38,951 nt of DNA from Herbaspirillum sp. (GCA_028292625.1 JAQGLY010000070.1:1-38951), one strand, 5' to 3'; shown: positions 7,972-16,558, numbered from the stretch's first letter. The notes: a model not told the origin generated them from the sequence alone. Numbers and translations: made by a program.

Positions 7972-8479
7972 GCTCGGTATCTCTTTTCATTATCGGTCGT
8001 CTCAAAAATGGATGGCGCTTCGGCGCTGCACGGTTCCGGCGAAGACTTGTCCCTCCGCTTGCGCTCGCAGCGGCAGGCTCTCTCCGGACATGACTAACGC
8101 CGAGCTGGCGGCGTGCCCTTCCCTCCGCTTGTCCATGCGTTTTTTCGTTTTTTCGGCCACCGTTCTTATATGTAGCACAATGGTCCGCATATACGAACTT
8201 CAACTTACCAACTGCAAGTAGGACTGTCAATAAAAAATAAATGCGATACGCTGTTATCGGGAGAACGCACCACGGTGTTCTATCACCGCACAGTAATTGC
8301 GGCGGATTTCTTCATACTTACCGAATCGGTCCGCCTGCATCGGAACATTCTTCCGCAAGGGCGGGTCGATGATTAAATATGCTTATTCGAGAATCATATA
8401 TGCTGTTCCCAAAGCCGGTCGGATCGACGATTTCGCATTCGCCGTTTTCCCATCCATCCCCAAGCAGGCGCGACTCATT
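7972..8479. other. 508-bp divergent intergenic region between the hydrolase and egtB/egtD genes
   Basis: No convincing protein gene is seen. Short frames cross it but lack ribosome sites and family resemblance. It holds the 8162-8198 inverted repeat and a weaker AGAAC-N10-GTTCT dyad at 8262-8281. The fused egt frame stays open back to a TTG at 8297, but that part has no EgtB similarity. Promoters for both flanking genes must lie here; no strong sigma-70 pair was evident. Confidence 0.6.
8162..8198. promoter_or_regulatory. Inverted repeat, candidate operator upstream of the hydrolase operon
   Basis: GTTCTTATATG (8162-8172) and CATATACGAAC (8188-8198) are reverse complements at 10 of 11 positions, separated by 15 bases. 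The site lies ~190 bases before the hydrolase start and ~280 before the egt start. The AT-rich dyad in a GC-rich genome suggests a transcription-factor site. No regulator gene adjoins it, so the cognate protein is unknown. Confidence 0.45.
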
Positions 8480-10621
8480 ATGGACATGCGGACACACAAC
8501 GATTTACTGATTCGCTATACCCGATTGCGCGATCGCAGCCACGCGCTGATCGCACCGCTGAGCGACGAAGACATGGTTGTGCAATCCATGCCCGACGCCA
8601 GCCCCGCCAAATGGCATCTGGCGCACACCACCTGGTTCTTCGAGACGTTTCTGCTGTCCGGCCAGGTGCCGGGTTATCGGGTATTCCATCCCGATTACGG
8701 CTATTTATTCAATTCCTACTATGAAGCATTGGGGCCGCGCCAGCCTCGGCCCCAACGCGGGTTGCTGACCCGGCCTCCGATAAAGGACGTGATCGCCTAC
8801 CGCCGGTACGTCGATGAACATATGCGTGCATTGCTGGAATCGAATTTGACCGCAGCCACCGAAGATCTGATCCGGCTCGGCCTGGCGCATGAAGAACAGC
8901 ATCAGGAACTGCTGTTGATGGACATTCTTCACCTGTTCGGCAAATCGCCATTAAAGCCTGCCTACGACCGCGCCTGGCCGGCCCCCGCGGGCGGACGGCG
9001 CGGCAACTTCAAGCGGCTCAACGGCGGCATGGTCGAGATCGGCAACGCCGACAGCGAATTCGCCTTCGACAACGAACGCCCGCGCCATACCGCCCTGATT
9101 CAGACCTGCGACATCGGCGACCGTCTGGTGACCAACGGCGAATGGCTGGCGTTCATGGCCGACGACGGCTACCGCCGCGCCGATCTGTGGCTGGCCGACG
9201 GCTGGGCAACGGCGCTGGCGGAAGGCTGGGAAGCGCCGCTGTACTGGGAGCGCGCGGATGAAGGCTGGCGTCATTTGACCCTGCGCGGCGTGCAGCCGGT
9301 CGCCGCGGATGCGCCGGTCACGCATGTCAGCTATTACGAAGCGGCCGCCTATGCGCACTGGGCCGGCGCGCGGCTGCCCACCGAAGCCGAATGGGAAACC
9401 GCGGCGCTGGCCGGCATGCTGGAACAAATGGACGACGTCGCCTGGCAATGGACGCAAAGCGCCTATACCCCCTATCCGGGCTTCCGGCCGGCCGCCAGCG
9501 CGATCGGTGAATACAACGGCAAATTCATGATCAATCAGATGGTGTTGCGCGGCGGCGCCGGCATGACGCCGGCCGGTCATTCGCGGCCGACTTACCGCAA
9601 TTTCTTCCGCGCGGAACAGCGATGGATGTGCTCCGGCGTGCGCCTGGCGCGGGATGTAGCGCCCAGTGCGGCCGGCGCCGGCGACTCCGAATTCGCGGCG
9701 GATGTGATCGCAGGCCTGTCGCTGCAACAGAAAATGCTGTCTCCCAAATATTTTTACGATGCGGCCGGCTCGGCATTATTCGAAGAGATCTGTCTGCTCG
9801 ACGAATACTATCCGACCCGTACCGAGACCGCGCTGCTGCACAGCATCGCCGCCGATCTCGCCGCCGAGATTCCCCCCAACGCCGTACTGGTCGAGTTCGG
9901 CAGCGGCGCCAGCGACAAAACCCGTCTGATCCTGGACGCCGCGCCGCACATCGCGGCCTACGTGCCGATCGATATCAGCGAAGACGCGCTGAACAACGCC
10001 GCCGCGCGCTTGAAACGACGTTATCCGACATTGCCGGTGGTGCCGCTGGTGGACGATTTCACCAATGCGATACGATTGCCTGCCGCCGCGCAAGGCCGGG
10101 ACCGCCCCAAGGTCGGATTTTTCCCCGGCTCGACCATCGGCAATTTCACGCCGACGCAGGCGGTCGAGTTTTTGCAATCGGTGCATAGACTGCTGGGTGA
10201 CGATGCGCTGCTGATCGTCGGCGCGGATCTGGTCAAGGATGCGGCGACGCTGGTGGCCGCTTACGACGACGCCAAGGGCGTCACGGCGGCGTTCAACAAA
10301 AATCTGCTGGTGCGCATTAATCGCGAACTGGACGGCGATTTCGATCTGGACGCCTTCGACCATCTGGCGCTATGGAACGCCAAACACAAGCGGATGGAGA
10401 TGCATCTGGTCAGCCGCGTCGACCATACCGTCCGTATCGACGGCCACGCATTTGCCTTCCGCGCCGGCGAACGGCTGCATACCGAAAATTCGCACAAATT
10501 CACACCGGCATCGTTCGCCGCGCTGGCGGCGCAGGCGGGCTGGACGGTGCATCGCGAATGGATCAGCGCGGCACCGCAGTTTGCGGTGTTCAGTCTGCGC
10601 GCCGAACGCGCGCCAAGCTAA
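8480..10621 (+). CDS. egtB/egtD: Fused ergothioneine biosynthesis protein: EgtB sulfoxide synthase - EgtD histidine N-methyltransferase
   Basis: A single 713-residue chain joins two complete ergothioneine enzymes. Residues ~1-395 are EgtB. A DinB-like domain has iron ligands H49 (KWHLAHTTWFFE) and H137/H141 (HEEQHQ). An FGE-sulfatase domain follows (PVTHVSYYEAAAYAHWAG, RLPTEAEWE, CSGVRLA). After a short APSAAGAGD linker, residues ~402-713 are EgtD. That half shows KYFYDAAGSALFEEI, an SAM loop GSGASDKT at G474, and FPGSTIGNF. EgtD trimethylates histidine to hercynine; EgtB adds a sulfur donor oxidatively. The start is uncertain: ATG 8480 or 8486 fits the EgtB N-terminus (LLIRYTRLRDRS), while upstream in-frame starts at 8369 (ATG) and 8297 (TTG) add unrelated sequence. 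No egtA or egtC is nearby, so cysteine may be the sulfur donor (inference). A DUF427 gene follows after 18 bases. Confidence 0.93.
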   Translation: MDMRTHNDLLIRYTRLRDRSHALIAPLSDEDMVVQSMPDASPAKWHLAHTTWFFETFLLSGQVPGYRVFHPDYGYLFNSYYEALGPRQPRPQRGLLTRPPIKDVIAYRRYVDEHMRALLESNLTAATEDLIRLGLAHEEQHQELLLMDILHLFGKSPLKPAYDRAWPAPAGGRRGNFKRLNGGMVEIGNADSEFAFDNERPRHTALIQTCDIGDRLVTNGEWLAFMADDGYRRADLWLADGWATALAEGWEAPLYWERADEGWRHLTLRGVQPVAADAPVTHVSYYEAAAYAHWAGARLPTEAEWETAALAGMLEQMDDVAWQWTQSAYTPYPGFRPAASAIGEYNGKFMINQMVLRGGAGMTPAGHSRPTYRNFFRAEQRWMCSGVRLARDVAPSAAGAGDSEFAADVIAGLSLQQKMLSPKYFYDAAGSALFEEICLLDEYYPTRTETALLHSIAADLAAEIPPNAVLVEFGSGASDKTRLILDAAPHIAAYVPIDISEDALNNAAARLKRRYPTLPVVPLVDDFTNAIRLPAAAQGRDRPKVGFFPGSTIGNFTPTQAVEFLQSVHRLLGDDALLIVGADLVKDAATLVAAYDDAKGVTAAFNKNLLVRINRELDGDFDLDAFDHLALWNAKHKRMEMHLVSRVDHTVRIDGHAFAFRAGERLHTENSHKFTPASFAALAAQAGWTVHREWISAAPQFAVFSLRAERAPS

Positions 10622-10639
10622 ATCGAAAGAGAGCAGACC

Positions 10640-11020
10640 ATGGAAACCAAAGCCAAAAAAATCCCCGGCCCCGACCATCCCATCACGATCCTGCCGAACC
10701 CGCGGCGCGTCACTGTATCGGTTGCCGGCCGCGTGATAGCCGACACCCGCGCGGCCCTCACGCTGCAAGAGGCGTCCTACCCGGCGGTGCAATACATTCC
10801 GCGCAGTGATGCCGACATGTCGCTGCTGCAACGCAGCGATCACACCACGTATTGCCCGTACAAGGGCGATTGCAGCTATTACAGCATCGCGGCCGGCGGC
10901 GACCGTTCGACCAATGCGGTGTGGAGTTACGAAGCGCCGTTCGAGGCGGTCGCCGCCATCAAGGATCACCTCGCGTTTTATCCCGATCGGGTCGATGCGA
11001 TCGACCAACTTCCTGCCTGA
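10640..11020 (+). CDS. DUF427 domain protein
   Basis: This 126-residue soluble protein matches DUF427: ITILPNPRRVTVSVAGRVIADT, a core ending QYIPRSDADMSLL, then THCPYKGD-like TYCPYKGDCSYYSI and AVWSYEAPFEAV. The fold is a small beta barrel of unknown function. It starts 18 bases after the egtB/egtD stop behind a GAGAG ribosome site, so it is very likely cotranscribed with ergothioneine synthesis. Its Cys residues in YCPYKGDC are conserved in the family as far as I recall. No enzymatic role can be assigned. Confidence 0.9.
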   Translation: METKAKKIPGPDHPITILPNPRRVTVSVAGRVIADTRAALTLQEASYPAVQYIPRSDADMSLLQRSDHTTYCPYKGDCSYYSIAAGGDRSTNAVWSYEAPFEAVAAIKDHLAFYPDRVDAIDQLPA

Positions 11021-11066
11021 CCGGCGTTGCCGCCATCGATCCCGCGCCCAACCTCGCCTGCGAGAT

Positions 11067-11093
11067 GCCGATGGCGGTCATCGGCGTTCCCGT
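11067..11093 (+). terminator. Possible terminator of the egt operon
   Basis: GCCGATG (11067-11073) and CATCGGC (11079-11085) form a perfect 7-bp stem with loop GCGGT, followed by GTTCCCGTTT, a weak U-tract. It lies between the converging DUF427 and Gly-rich genes. Confidence 0.4.
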
Positions 11094-11507
11094 TTAGCGT
11101 CCGGCCCCGCCGCCAGCGCCACCCGCGCCACCCGAGGCTCCGCCGCTGCCCGAGCCCATACCGCCCGAGCCCGAACCGCCCGAGCCGGAGCCCATACCGC
11201 CGGAGCCTGACATCCCGCTCGATCCGGAACCTGACTTCCCGCCTGACGAATCTATGCTGTCGGTAGAGGTCGACCCACCGGCACCGGCGCCGCTACCGGG
11301 AGAACCTGTCTGCGAGCTCCCTCCCGATTTGCTTTTGGACTTCTTGTCGCGGTTCATACCCGACCCTTGTTTTTGATTGGTCCCGCTGCCGGCATTGCTA
11401 TCGCCGCCGTAGGTATTTGACGGACTCTGCGAACTTTGCGCATAAACAAAAGTACTCGCGCCGGCCAGCGCCGACAGCAATACGGTCATTGCGATTGGAT
11501 GTTTCAT
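11094..11507 (-). CDS. Exported Gly/Ser-rich low-complexity protein
   Basis: A 137-residue protein with a Sec signal peptide (MKHPIAMTVLLSALAGASTFVYA-QSS, cleavage near residue 23). The mature part is almost entirely Gly, Ser, Thr, Lys and Met and ends in repeated GSGGMGSGSGG-type units. The start is supported by GGAGG about seven bases upstream. Such short exported Gly/Ser-rich proteins are common and poorly conserved in Burkholderiales. No function can be assigned; it is probably a disordered periplasmic or surface protein. The coding assignment rests on the signal peptide and ribosome site, because the biased composition alone could arise in any GC-rich frame. Confidence 0.65.
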   Translation of the reverse strand: MKHPIAMTVLLSALAGASTFVYAQSSQSPSNTYGGDSNAGSGTNQKQGSGMNRDKKSKSKSGGSSQTGSPGSGAGAGGSTSTDSIDSSGGKSGSGSSGMSGSGGMGSGSGGSGSGGMGSGSGGASGGAGGAGGGAGR

Positions 11508-11767
11508 TTGTTGCCTCCGTTAGATATTTCTGCCACATAACAGACGCCCGCGAACCGAAACCGAGGCGTCGCGCACTGTTTACGATGGGCCGCAGCCCAA
11601 ACGTCACCCTATACGGAACGGACCAACGAAACCATCGCCGGGCTTCTGGTTTGAACGTAGGCAATATACCGACATCAGCGCAGGATCGTGTGAAGCCGAG
11701 CTCCGCACGAATCGAAGCGCCGGCTGCATTTTGCAATAACCGATCGATGTGAAAGACCGCACCCGTC

Positions 11768-12676
11768 TTACCCCTCCCCCGCATAAGTAGAAAACAATTC
11801 CGCGATCGTCCTTCTAAGCCAGACATTGCCGGCATCCGCGTGAAATCGTTCGTGCCAGTGCTGCTTGACCGAAAACGACGGCAACGGCACTGGCGGCGCC
11901 AGCAGTTTGATGTTTTCCTGCGATACCAGTTTTTCGCCCAGCTTGCGCGGCACGATCACCAGCAGTTCGGTTTCGGCCACGATATGCGCCACGCCCAGAA
12001 AACTCGGCAGGCGCAGCACCACCTTGCGCTCCATGCCGTTGCGCTCGAAGACCTTGTCGACGATCCAGTGGCCGGTGCCGGAAGTCTTGACCACGATATG
12101 CCCTTCTCTCAGGAACGCGGCGCGGCTGACCTTGTCGCCGATGCGCGGATGGTCCCTGGCCGCCAGACAAACGAAATTCTGGGTGAACAGTATCTGCTGA
12201 TGGAACCCGGCTTCCAGATGCGGCATGAAGCCGACCGCCAGATCGATCTCGCCAGTTTCAAGCCGGCCGGCGCTGTCGGCGCCGATTTTTTCTATTTCCA
12301 GCCGAATACCCGGCGCGACTTTCTGCAAATGATTGAGCAGGCCCGACAGCAGCACGATTTCGCTGATATCGGTAATGCTAATGCGGAACTCGCGGTTCGA
12401 TTGCGCAGGCACGAATTCGGCGCGGAAGCCGCGCGCGACTTCCAGCCTGTGCGTGATGTCGCGCAATTCCGGATACAGCGCCGCGGCGCGCGGCGTCGGC
12501 ATCATCCCCTTCGAGGTGCGGCTGAATAGCTTGTCGCCGAAATGCACGCGCAGTTTGTTGAGCGCGATGCTGGCGGTGGCCTGCGCCAACCCCAGCCGTT
12601 CGGCCGCGCGCGACACGCTATTGGTTTTGTAGATTTCTTCAAACACCGCCAGCCATTCGAGATCCAGCTTTGCCAT
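11768..12676 (-). CDS. LysR-family regulator of the gentisate operon
   Basis: This 302-residue LysR-type regulator has an N-terminal winged helix-turn-helix (LDLEWLAVFEEIYKTNSVSR, then AAERLGLAQATASIALNKLR). Its effector domain is of the NahR/NodD-like group (REFRISITDISEIVLLSGLL). The ATG at 12676 is chosen because GGAGGGG sits just before it; an ATG at 12688 overlaps that ribosome site. It is divergent from the gentisate 1,2-dioxygenase gene, the classic arrangement in which the LysR protein activates the catabolic operon in response to a pathway intermediate such as gentisate or a hydroxybenzoate. The effector is an inference from context. Confidence 0.92.
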   Translation of the reverse strand: MAKLDLEWLAVFEEIYKTNSVSRAAERLGLAQATASIALNKLRVHFGDKLFSRTSKGMMPTPRAAALYPELRDITHRLEVARGFRAEFVPAQSNREFRISITDISEIVLLSGLLNHLQKVAPGIRLEIEKIGADSAGRLETGEIDLAVGFMPHLEAGFHQQILFTQNFVCLAARDHPRIGDKVSRAAFLREGHIVVKTSGTGHWIVDKVFERNGMERKVVLRLPSFLGVAHIVAETELLVIVPRKLGEKLVSQENIKLLAPPVPLPSFSVKQHWHERFHADAGNVWLRRTIAELFSTYAGEG

Positions 12677-12712
12677 GAGCCCCTCCATTCATCCGTCTTC
12701 CGCCGCAAGGAT

Positions 12713-12780
12713 CATTATTGTAAAACGCAATTCCTAAAATTCTAAAACTGATTTGACGCAATAATGGTTTGGCGCAAAAC
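12713..12780. promoter_or_regulatory. LysR-type operator region between lysR and the gentisate operon
   Basis: A perfect LysR-box dyad ATTG-N7-CAAT spans 12717-12731. CATTATTG (12713-12720) is also mirrored by CAATAATG (12759-12766). A further near-palindrome GTTT-GGCGC-AAAAC lies at 12767-12780. The spacing, about 40 bp between recognition and promoter-proximal sites, fits LysR activators. No strong -35/-10 pair was visible for either gene. Confidence 0.55.
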
Positions 12781-12836
12781 TGCATTCATCGTCCGGACGG
12801 AAGCTGGTCATTCCGGATGCATTGCGAGGAGACGCC

Positions 12837-13898
12837 ATGAACGACAGCGCCAATGCCGCGCTCAAGACCGAGCGACAGGATTATTACGACCGCATCGCCC
12901 CCCTGCATCTGCACCCGCTATGGGAATCGCTGCACGCGCTGGTGCCGCGCGAGCCGACACCGCCCTGCGTGCCGGCGATCTGGCGCTATCGGGAGATTCG
13001 CCCGCATCTGATGCGGGCGGCCGAGCTGATCACCGCGGAAGAAGCGGTGCGCCGCGTACTGATCCTGGAAAACCCCGGCCTGCCCGGACAATCGGCGATT
13101 ACCCAATCCATGTATGCCGGCCTGCAATTGATCATGCCGGGCGAAGTGGCGCCCTCGCATCGCCACGTGCAATCCGCGCTGCGCTTCATCGTCGACGGCC
13201 GCGGCGCGTATACCACCGTGGGCGGCGAACGCACCACGATGTATCCCGGCGACTTCATCATCACGCCGTCCTGGGACTGGCACGATCACGGCAACCAGGG
13301 CCTCGAAGGCGTCAGCGAACCGGTGGTGTGGCTGGACGGATTGGATATTCCGCTGCTGCGCTTCTTCGACGCCGGTTTCGCCGAAAACGACGAACGCCAT
13401 GCGCAGCAGGTCGAACGCCCGGAAGGCAACAGCTACGCCCGCTTCGGCTACAACATGGCGCCGGTGCGGCATACGCATACGTCGCGCACGTCGCCGATCT
13501 TCAATTATCCGTACAGCCGCAGCCGCGAAGCGCTGCACACGTTGCAAAGACAGGAGGCGATGGACGTCTGGCAGGGCTACAAGCTGCGCTACACCAACCC
13601 GGTGACCGGCGGCTATCCGATGCCGACCATCGCCACCTTCCTGCAATTGCTGCCGGCCGGCTTTCGCGGCAAGACCCAGCGCTCCACCGACGGCGGCATC
13701 TACTGCGTGGTCGAAGGCAGCGGCACCGCGCATATCGGCGAACTATCGTTTGCGTTCGGCCCGCAGGACATCTTCGTTGCCCCCTCGTGGGCCAGGCTGC
13801 GGTTGGACGCGCGGGACGACGTGGTGCTGTTCAGCTATTCCGACCGCCCGGTGCAGGACGCGATGGGCGTATTGCGCGAAGTCTTCCTTGAAGATTAA
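12837..13898 (+). CDS. gtdA: Gentisate 1,2-dioxygenase
   Basis: This 353-residue bicupin Fe(II) dioxygenase opens gentisate (2,5-dihydroxybenzoate) to maleylpyruvate. The N-terminal cupin has the metal ligands H108 and H110 in [12 protein letters not shown] and H149 in [28 protein letters not shown] and [11 protein letters not shown] are diagnostic of the gentisate enzyme. A second, C-terminal cupin ends with [12 protein letters not shown]. The ATG at 12837 has AGGAG about six bases upstream; an in-frame alternative at 12822 overlaps that site. It heads an operon with fumarylpyruvate hydrolase, an isomerase and a monooxygenase, divergent from lysR. Confidence 0.95.
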   Translation: MNDSANAALKTERQDYYDRIAPLHLHPLWESLHALVPREPTPPCVPAIWRYREIRPHLMRAAELITAEEAVRRVLILENPGLPGQSAITQSMYAGLQLIMPGEVAPSHRHVQSALRFIVDGRGAYTTVGGERTTMYPGDFIITPSWDWHDHGNQGLEGVSEPVVWLDGLDIPLLRFFDAGFAENDERHAQQVERPEGNSYARFGYNMAPVRHTHTSRTSPIFNYPYSRSREALHTLQRQEAMDVWQGYKLRYTNPVTGGYPMPTIATFLQLLPAGFRGKTQRSTDGGIYCVVEGSGTAHIGELSFAFGPQDIFVAPSWARLRLDARDDVVLFSYSDRPVQDAMGVLREVFLED

Positions 13899-13959
13899 AA
13901 AAAACCGACGAAATCAATTTGAATATTTTTTAGAAATTTCCTTCACCGAGAGAGCCATC

Positions 13960-14664
13960 ATGTCCTTCGTCATTCCCGCTCCCGCCATCGTCGGTCTGCC
14001 GGTAGTCGGCACCATTGATCTATTTCCCGTGCGCCGCGTCTATTGCGTAGGCCGCAACTATGCCGCGCACGCTCGCGAAATGGGTTTCGATCCGGACCGC
14101 GAACCGCCGTTCTTTTTCTGCAAATTCAACGACAACATGTCCATCGTGCCGGTCCCCGCCGGGGTCGCGGTCGAGCTGCCCTATCCGACGCTGACCGAGA
14201 ACTATCACTATGAAATCGAAATGGTGGTCGCCATCGGCAAGGGCGGCAAGAACATCCCGGCCGATCGCGCCAACGAACACGTCTACGGTTACGCCGTCGG
14301 CCTGGACATGACGCGTCGCGATCTGCAGATCAGGATGCGCGAACAGGGCCGCCCATGGGAAATCGGCAAGGCCTTCGATTACTCGGCGCCGATCGGGCCC
14401 ATCCATCCCGCCACCAGGAGCGGGCATATCGCCAACGGCGCGATTTCGCTGGAAGTCGACGGCGCCATGCGCCAAAACAGCGATCTGACGCATCTGATCT
14501 GGTCGGTGCCGGAAACCATCGCCAATCTCTCGACGCTGTTCGAACTGCAACCGGGCGACCTCATTTTCAGCGGCACACCGGAGGGCGTGGGCGCGGTCAA
14601 GCCGGGCCAGACCATGGTCGGCAAGGTCGCCGGCCTGGAAACGATCACCGTCAAAGTGGTCTAG
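13960..14664 (+). CDS. Fumarylpyruvate hydrolase (fumarylacetoacetate hydrolase family)
   Basis: This 234-residue FAH-fold hydrolase splits fumarylpyruvate into fumarate and pyruvate, the last step of the gentisate pathway (NagK-like). Metal ligands are E85 and E87 in YHYEIEMVVAIG and D116 in GLDMTRRD. FSGTPEGVGAVKPGQ is the family C-terminal signature. The ATG at 13960 begins MSFVIPAP and follows an AT-rich 61-bp gap after the dioxygenase. Read-through of the frame further upstream lies inside the dioxygenase gene and is not used. The maleylpyruvate isomerase follows after 14 bases. The assignment as fumarylpyruvate rather than fumarylacetoacetate hydrolase rests on operon context. Confidence 0.93.
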   Translation: MSFVIPAPAIVGLPVVGTIDLFPVRRVYCVGRNYAAHAREMGFDPDREPPFFFCKFNDNMSIVPVPAGVAVELPYPTLTENYHYEIEMVVAIGKGGKNIPADRANEHVYGYAVGLDMTRRDLQIRMREQGRPWEIGKAFDYSAPIGPIHPATRSGHIANGAISLEVDGAMRQNSDLTHLIWSVPETIANLSTLFELQPGDLIFSGTPEGVGAVKPGQTMVGKVAGLETITVKVV

Positions 14665-14678
14665 GGCGTGTTGACCTG

Positions 14679-15326
14679 ATGGAACTCTATACTTTCTTCC
14701 GCAGCTCGGCCTCGTACCGGGTGCGGATCGCGCTGAACCTGAAAGGCCTGCCGTACGCAGCGGCGCCGATTCATTTGTCCAAGGACGGCGGCGGCCAGAA
14801 CCAGCCGGCGTTCAAGGAACTCAATCCGCAAGGCCTGCTGCCGGTGTTCGTCGACGACGACCGCAGCACGCTGACGCAATCGCTGGCGATCCTGGAGTAT
14901 CTGGAAGCCCTGCATCCCGCCGTGCCGCTGCTGCCGGCCGACGAACTGGAGCGCGCGCAGGTGCGCAGCATCGCGCTGGCGATTTCCTGCGACATCCACC
15001 CGATCAACAATCTGCGCGTATTGCAATACCTGACCGGCACGCTCGGCGTGAGCGAAGACCAGAAAAACGCCTGGTACCGGCACTGGACCGAAATCGGCCT
15101 GAACGCCATCGAAACCTCGCTGGTCCACAGCGGCAAGGCCGGCCAGTTCTGCCACGGCGACACGCCGACCATCGCCGATTGCTGCCTGGTGCCGCAGATA
15201 TTCAACGCCAGGCGTTTCGAATGCGAGCTGGCGCGGATACCGACATTAATGCGCATCAACGACAACTGCCTGCGGATGGAAGCGTTCGCTGCCGCTTCCC
15301 CTGAGCGTCAGCCGGACGCCTCTTGA
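14679..15326 (+). CDS. maiA: Glutathione-dependent maleylpyruvate / maleylacetoacetate isomerase (GST zeta)
   Basis: A 215-residue zeta-class glutathione transferase. The N-terminal thioredoxin fold has the catalytic SSASYRVRIAL motif near residues 9-19 and LNPQGLLPVF; the helical C-domain includes GDTPTIADCCLVPQ. Enzymes of this group isomerise maleylpyruvate (NagL) or maleylacetoacetate to the fumaryl form using glutathione. Position between fumarylpyruvate hydrolase and the hydroxybenzoate hydroxylase, next to gentisate dioxygenase, makes maleylpyruvate the likely substrate. The ATG at 14679 gives MELYTFFRSS, the normal family start. The final TGA is overlapped only by a weak TTG of the next frame. 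Confidence 0.92.
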   Translation: MELYTFFRSSASYRVRIALNLKGLPYAAAPIHLSKDGGGQNQPAFKELNPQGLLPVFVDDDRSTLTQSLAILEYLEALHPAVPLLPADELERAQVRSIALAISCDIHPINNLRVLQYLTGTLGVSEDQKNAWYRHWTEIGLNAIETSLVHSGKAGQFCHGDTPTIADCCLVPQIFNARRFECELARIPTLMRINDNCLRMEAFAAASPERQPDAS

Positions 15327-15361
15327 AAAAAACCGCCAACGGCAGCGCCAAAGGAATCGAT

Positions 15362-16558
15362 ATGAGCACCGACAAAGAGTTGACTGCCGTGATTGTCGGC
15401 GGCGGCATCGGCGGCATGGCGGCGGCGCTGGCGCTGTCGCGGCTGGGCATCCGCATCACGCTGCTGGAACAAAGCGCGCAGATCGGCGAAATCGGCGCCG
15501 GCATTCAATTGGCGCCGAATGCGTTCGCCGCGCTGGATGCACTCGGCGTCGGCCAGGCTTCGCGCAGCCGCGCGGTTTTCACCGAACGGCTGGTGATGAT
15601 GGATGCGGTCGACGGCAACGAAGTCGGCACCTTCCCGGTCGATCGGCGCTTCCGCGATCGTTTCCGCAACCCGTACGCGGTGATTCATCGCGCCGACATT
15701 CATACGTCCATTTTCGAAGCGGTGGAAAAATCGCCGCTGATCGAATTTTTCACATCGGCCCGCGTGGCGGAGTTGATCGAAGGCGACCGGCAGGCGACGG
15801 TGGTCGACACCGGCGGCCGCCGTTTCAGCGGCGATATCGTGCTCGGCTGCGACGGCGTCAAATCGGTGATCCGAGAACGGCTGGTCGGCGATGAAGCACG
15901 CGTATCCGGCCACGTGGTGTATCGCGCGGTGGTGCCGGTGGAAGAAATGCCGGCCGATCTGCGCTGGAACGAAGCGGCGATCTGGGTCGGGCCGAATTGC
16001 CATCTGGTGCACTATCCGTTGCGCGACGGCCAGCAGTTCAATCTGGTGGTCACTTTTCACAGCCGCGAGAAGGAGGTGTGGGGCGTGCGCGACGGCAGCA
16101 AGGAAGAAGTGCTGTCGTACTTCCAGGGCATTTGCGACCGGCCGCGCCAATTGCTGGATGCGCCGAAGTCCTGGAAACGCTGGAGCACCGCGGATCGCGA
16201 TCCGATCGCCAACTGGGTGCGCGGCAGAGTTGCGCTGCTGGGCGACGCCGCGCATCCGATGTTGCAGTATCTGGCGCAAGGCGCGTGCATGGCGATCGAA
16301 GATGCGGTCACGCTGGGCGAAGCGGTCAAGCGTTGCGGCTTCGATCTGGATGCGGCGCTGAAGCTGTATGAAAAATCGCGCGTCACCCGCACCGCGCGCG
16401 TGCTGCTGTCGGCGCGCGAAATGGGGCGGATTTACCATGCGCAGGGGGTGGAGCGGCTGGTGCGCAATTCGCTTTGGAAAGACCGGACGCCGGAGCAGTT
16501 TTATGATGCGCTGCAGTGGCTTTTCGGGTGGACTGCGGAGACTTGTCTGGCGGAATAG
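15362..16558 (+). CDS. FAD-dependent 3-hydroxybenzoate 6-monooxygenase-like hydroxylase
   Basis: This 398-residue class A flavoprotein monooxygenase has an FAD-binding GGGIGGMAAALALSRLG with following LLEQ near the N-terminus. The DG motif is in VLGCDGVKS and the GD motif in VALLGDAAHPMLQYLAQG. The last segment plus IEDAVTLGEA is characteristic of the 3-hydroxybenzoate 6-hydroxylase (NagX/MhbM/XlnD) and salicylate hydroxylase branch. The reaction would be NADH-dependent para-hydroxylation of 3-hydroxybenzoate to gentisate. The ATG at 15362 has AAAGGA upstream and begins MSTDKELTAV; an earlier in-frame TTG at 15323 overlaps the previous stop. It completes a gentisate operon. Salicylate 5-hydroxylation is a different enzyme type, so 3-hydroxybenzoate is the best substrate guess. 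Confidence 0.9.
   Translation: MSTDKELTAVIVGGGIGGMAAALALSRLGIRITLLEQSAQIGEIGAGIQLAPNAFAALDALGVGQASRSRAVFTERLVMMDAVDGNEVGTFPVDRRFRDRFRNPYAVIHRADIHTSIFEAVEKSPLIEFFTSARVAELIEGDRQATVVDTGGRRFSGDIVLGCDGVKSVIRERLVGDEARVSGHVVYRAVVPVEEMPADLRWNEAAIWVGPNCHLVHYPLRDGQQFNLVVTFHSREKEVWGVRDGSKEEVLSYFQGICDRPRQLLDAPKSWKRWSTADRDPIANWVRGRVALLGDAAHPMLQYLAQGACMAIEDAVTLGEAVKRCGFDLDAALKLYEKSRVTRTARVLLSAREMGRIYHAQGVERLVRNSLWKDRTPEQFYDALQWLFGWTAETCLAE

Noticed and set aside
7964..8230. 88-codon minus-strand frame upstream of the hydrolase
   Set aside because: It overlaps the hydrolase start by eight bases, lacks a ribosome site and has no recognisable protein features.
8297..8479. Longer N-terminus for the EgtB-EgtD fusion
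   Set aside because: The first start is TTG without a ribosome site and the extra residues show no EgtB similarity. The ATG at 8369 has a GGGCGGG-like upstream run, so it is not fully excluded.
11398..11835. 145-codon minus-strand frame between the Gly-rich and lysR genes
   Set aside because: It overlaps the start of one gene and the end of another and has no ribosome site or motif; the 11508-11767 gap appears non-coding.
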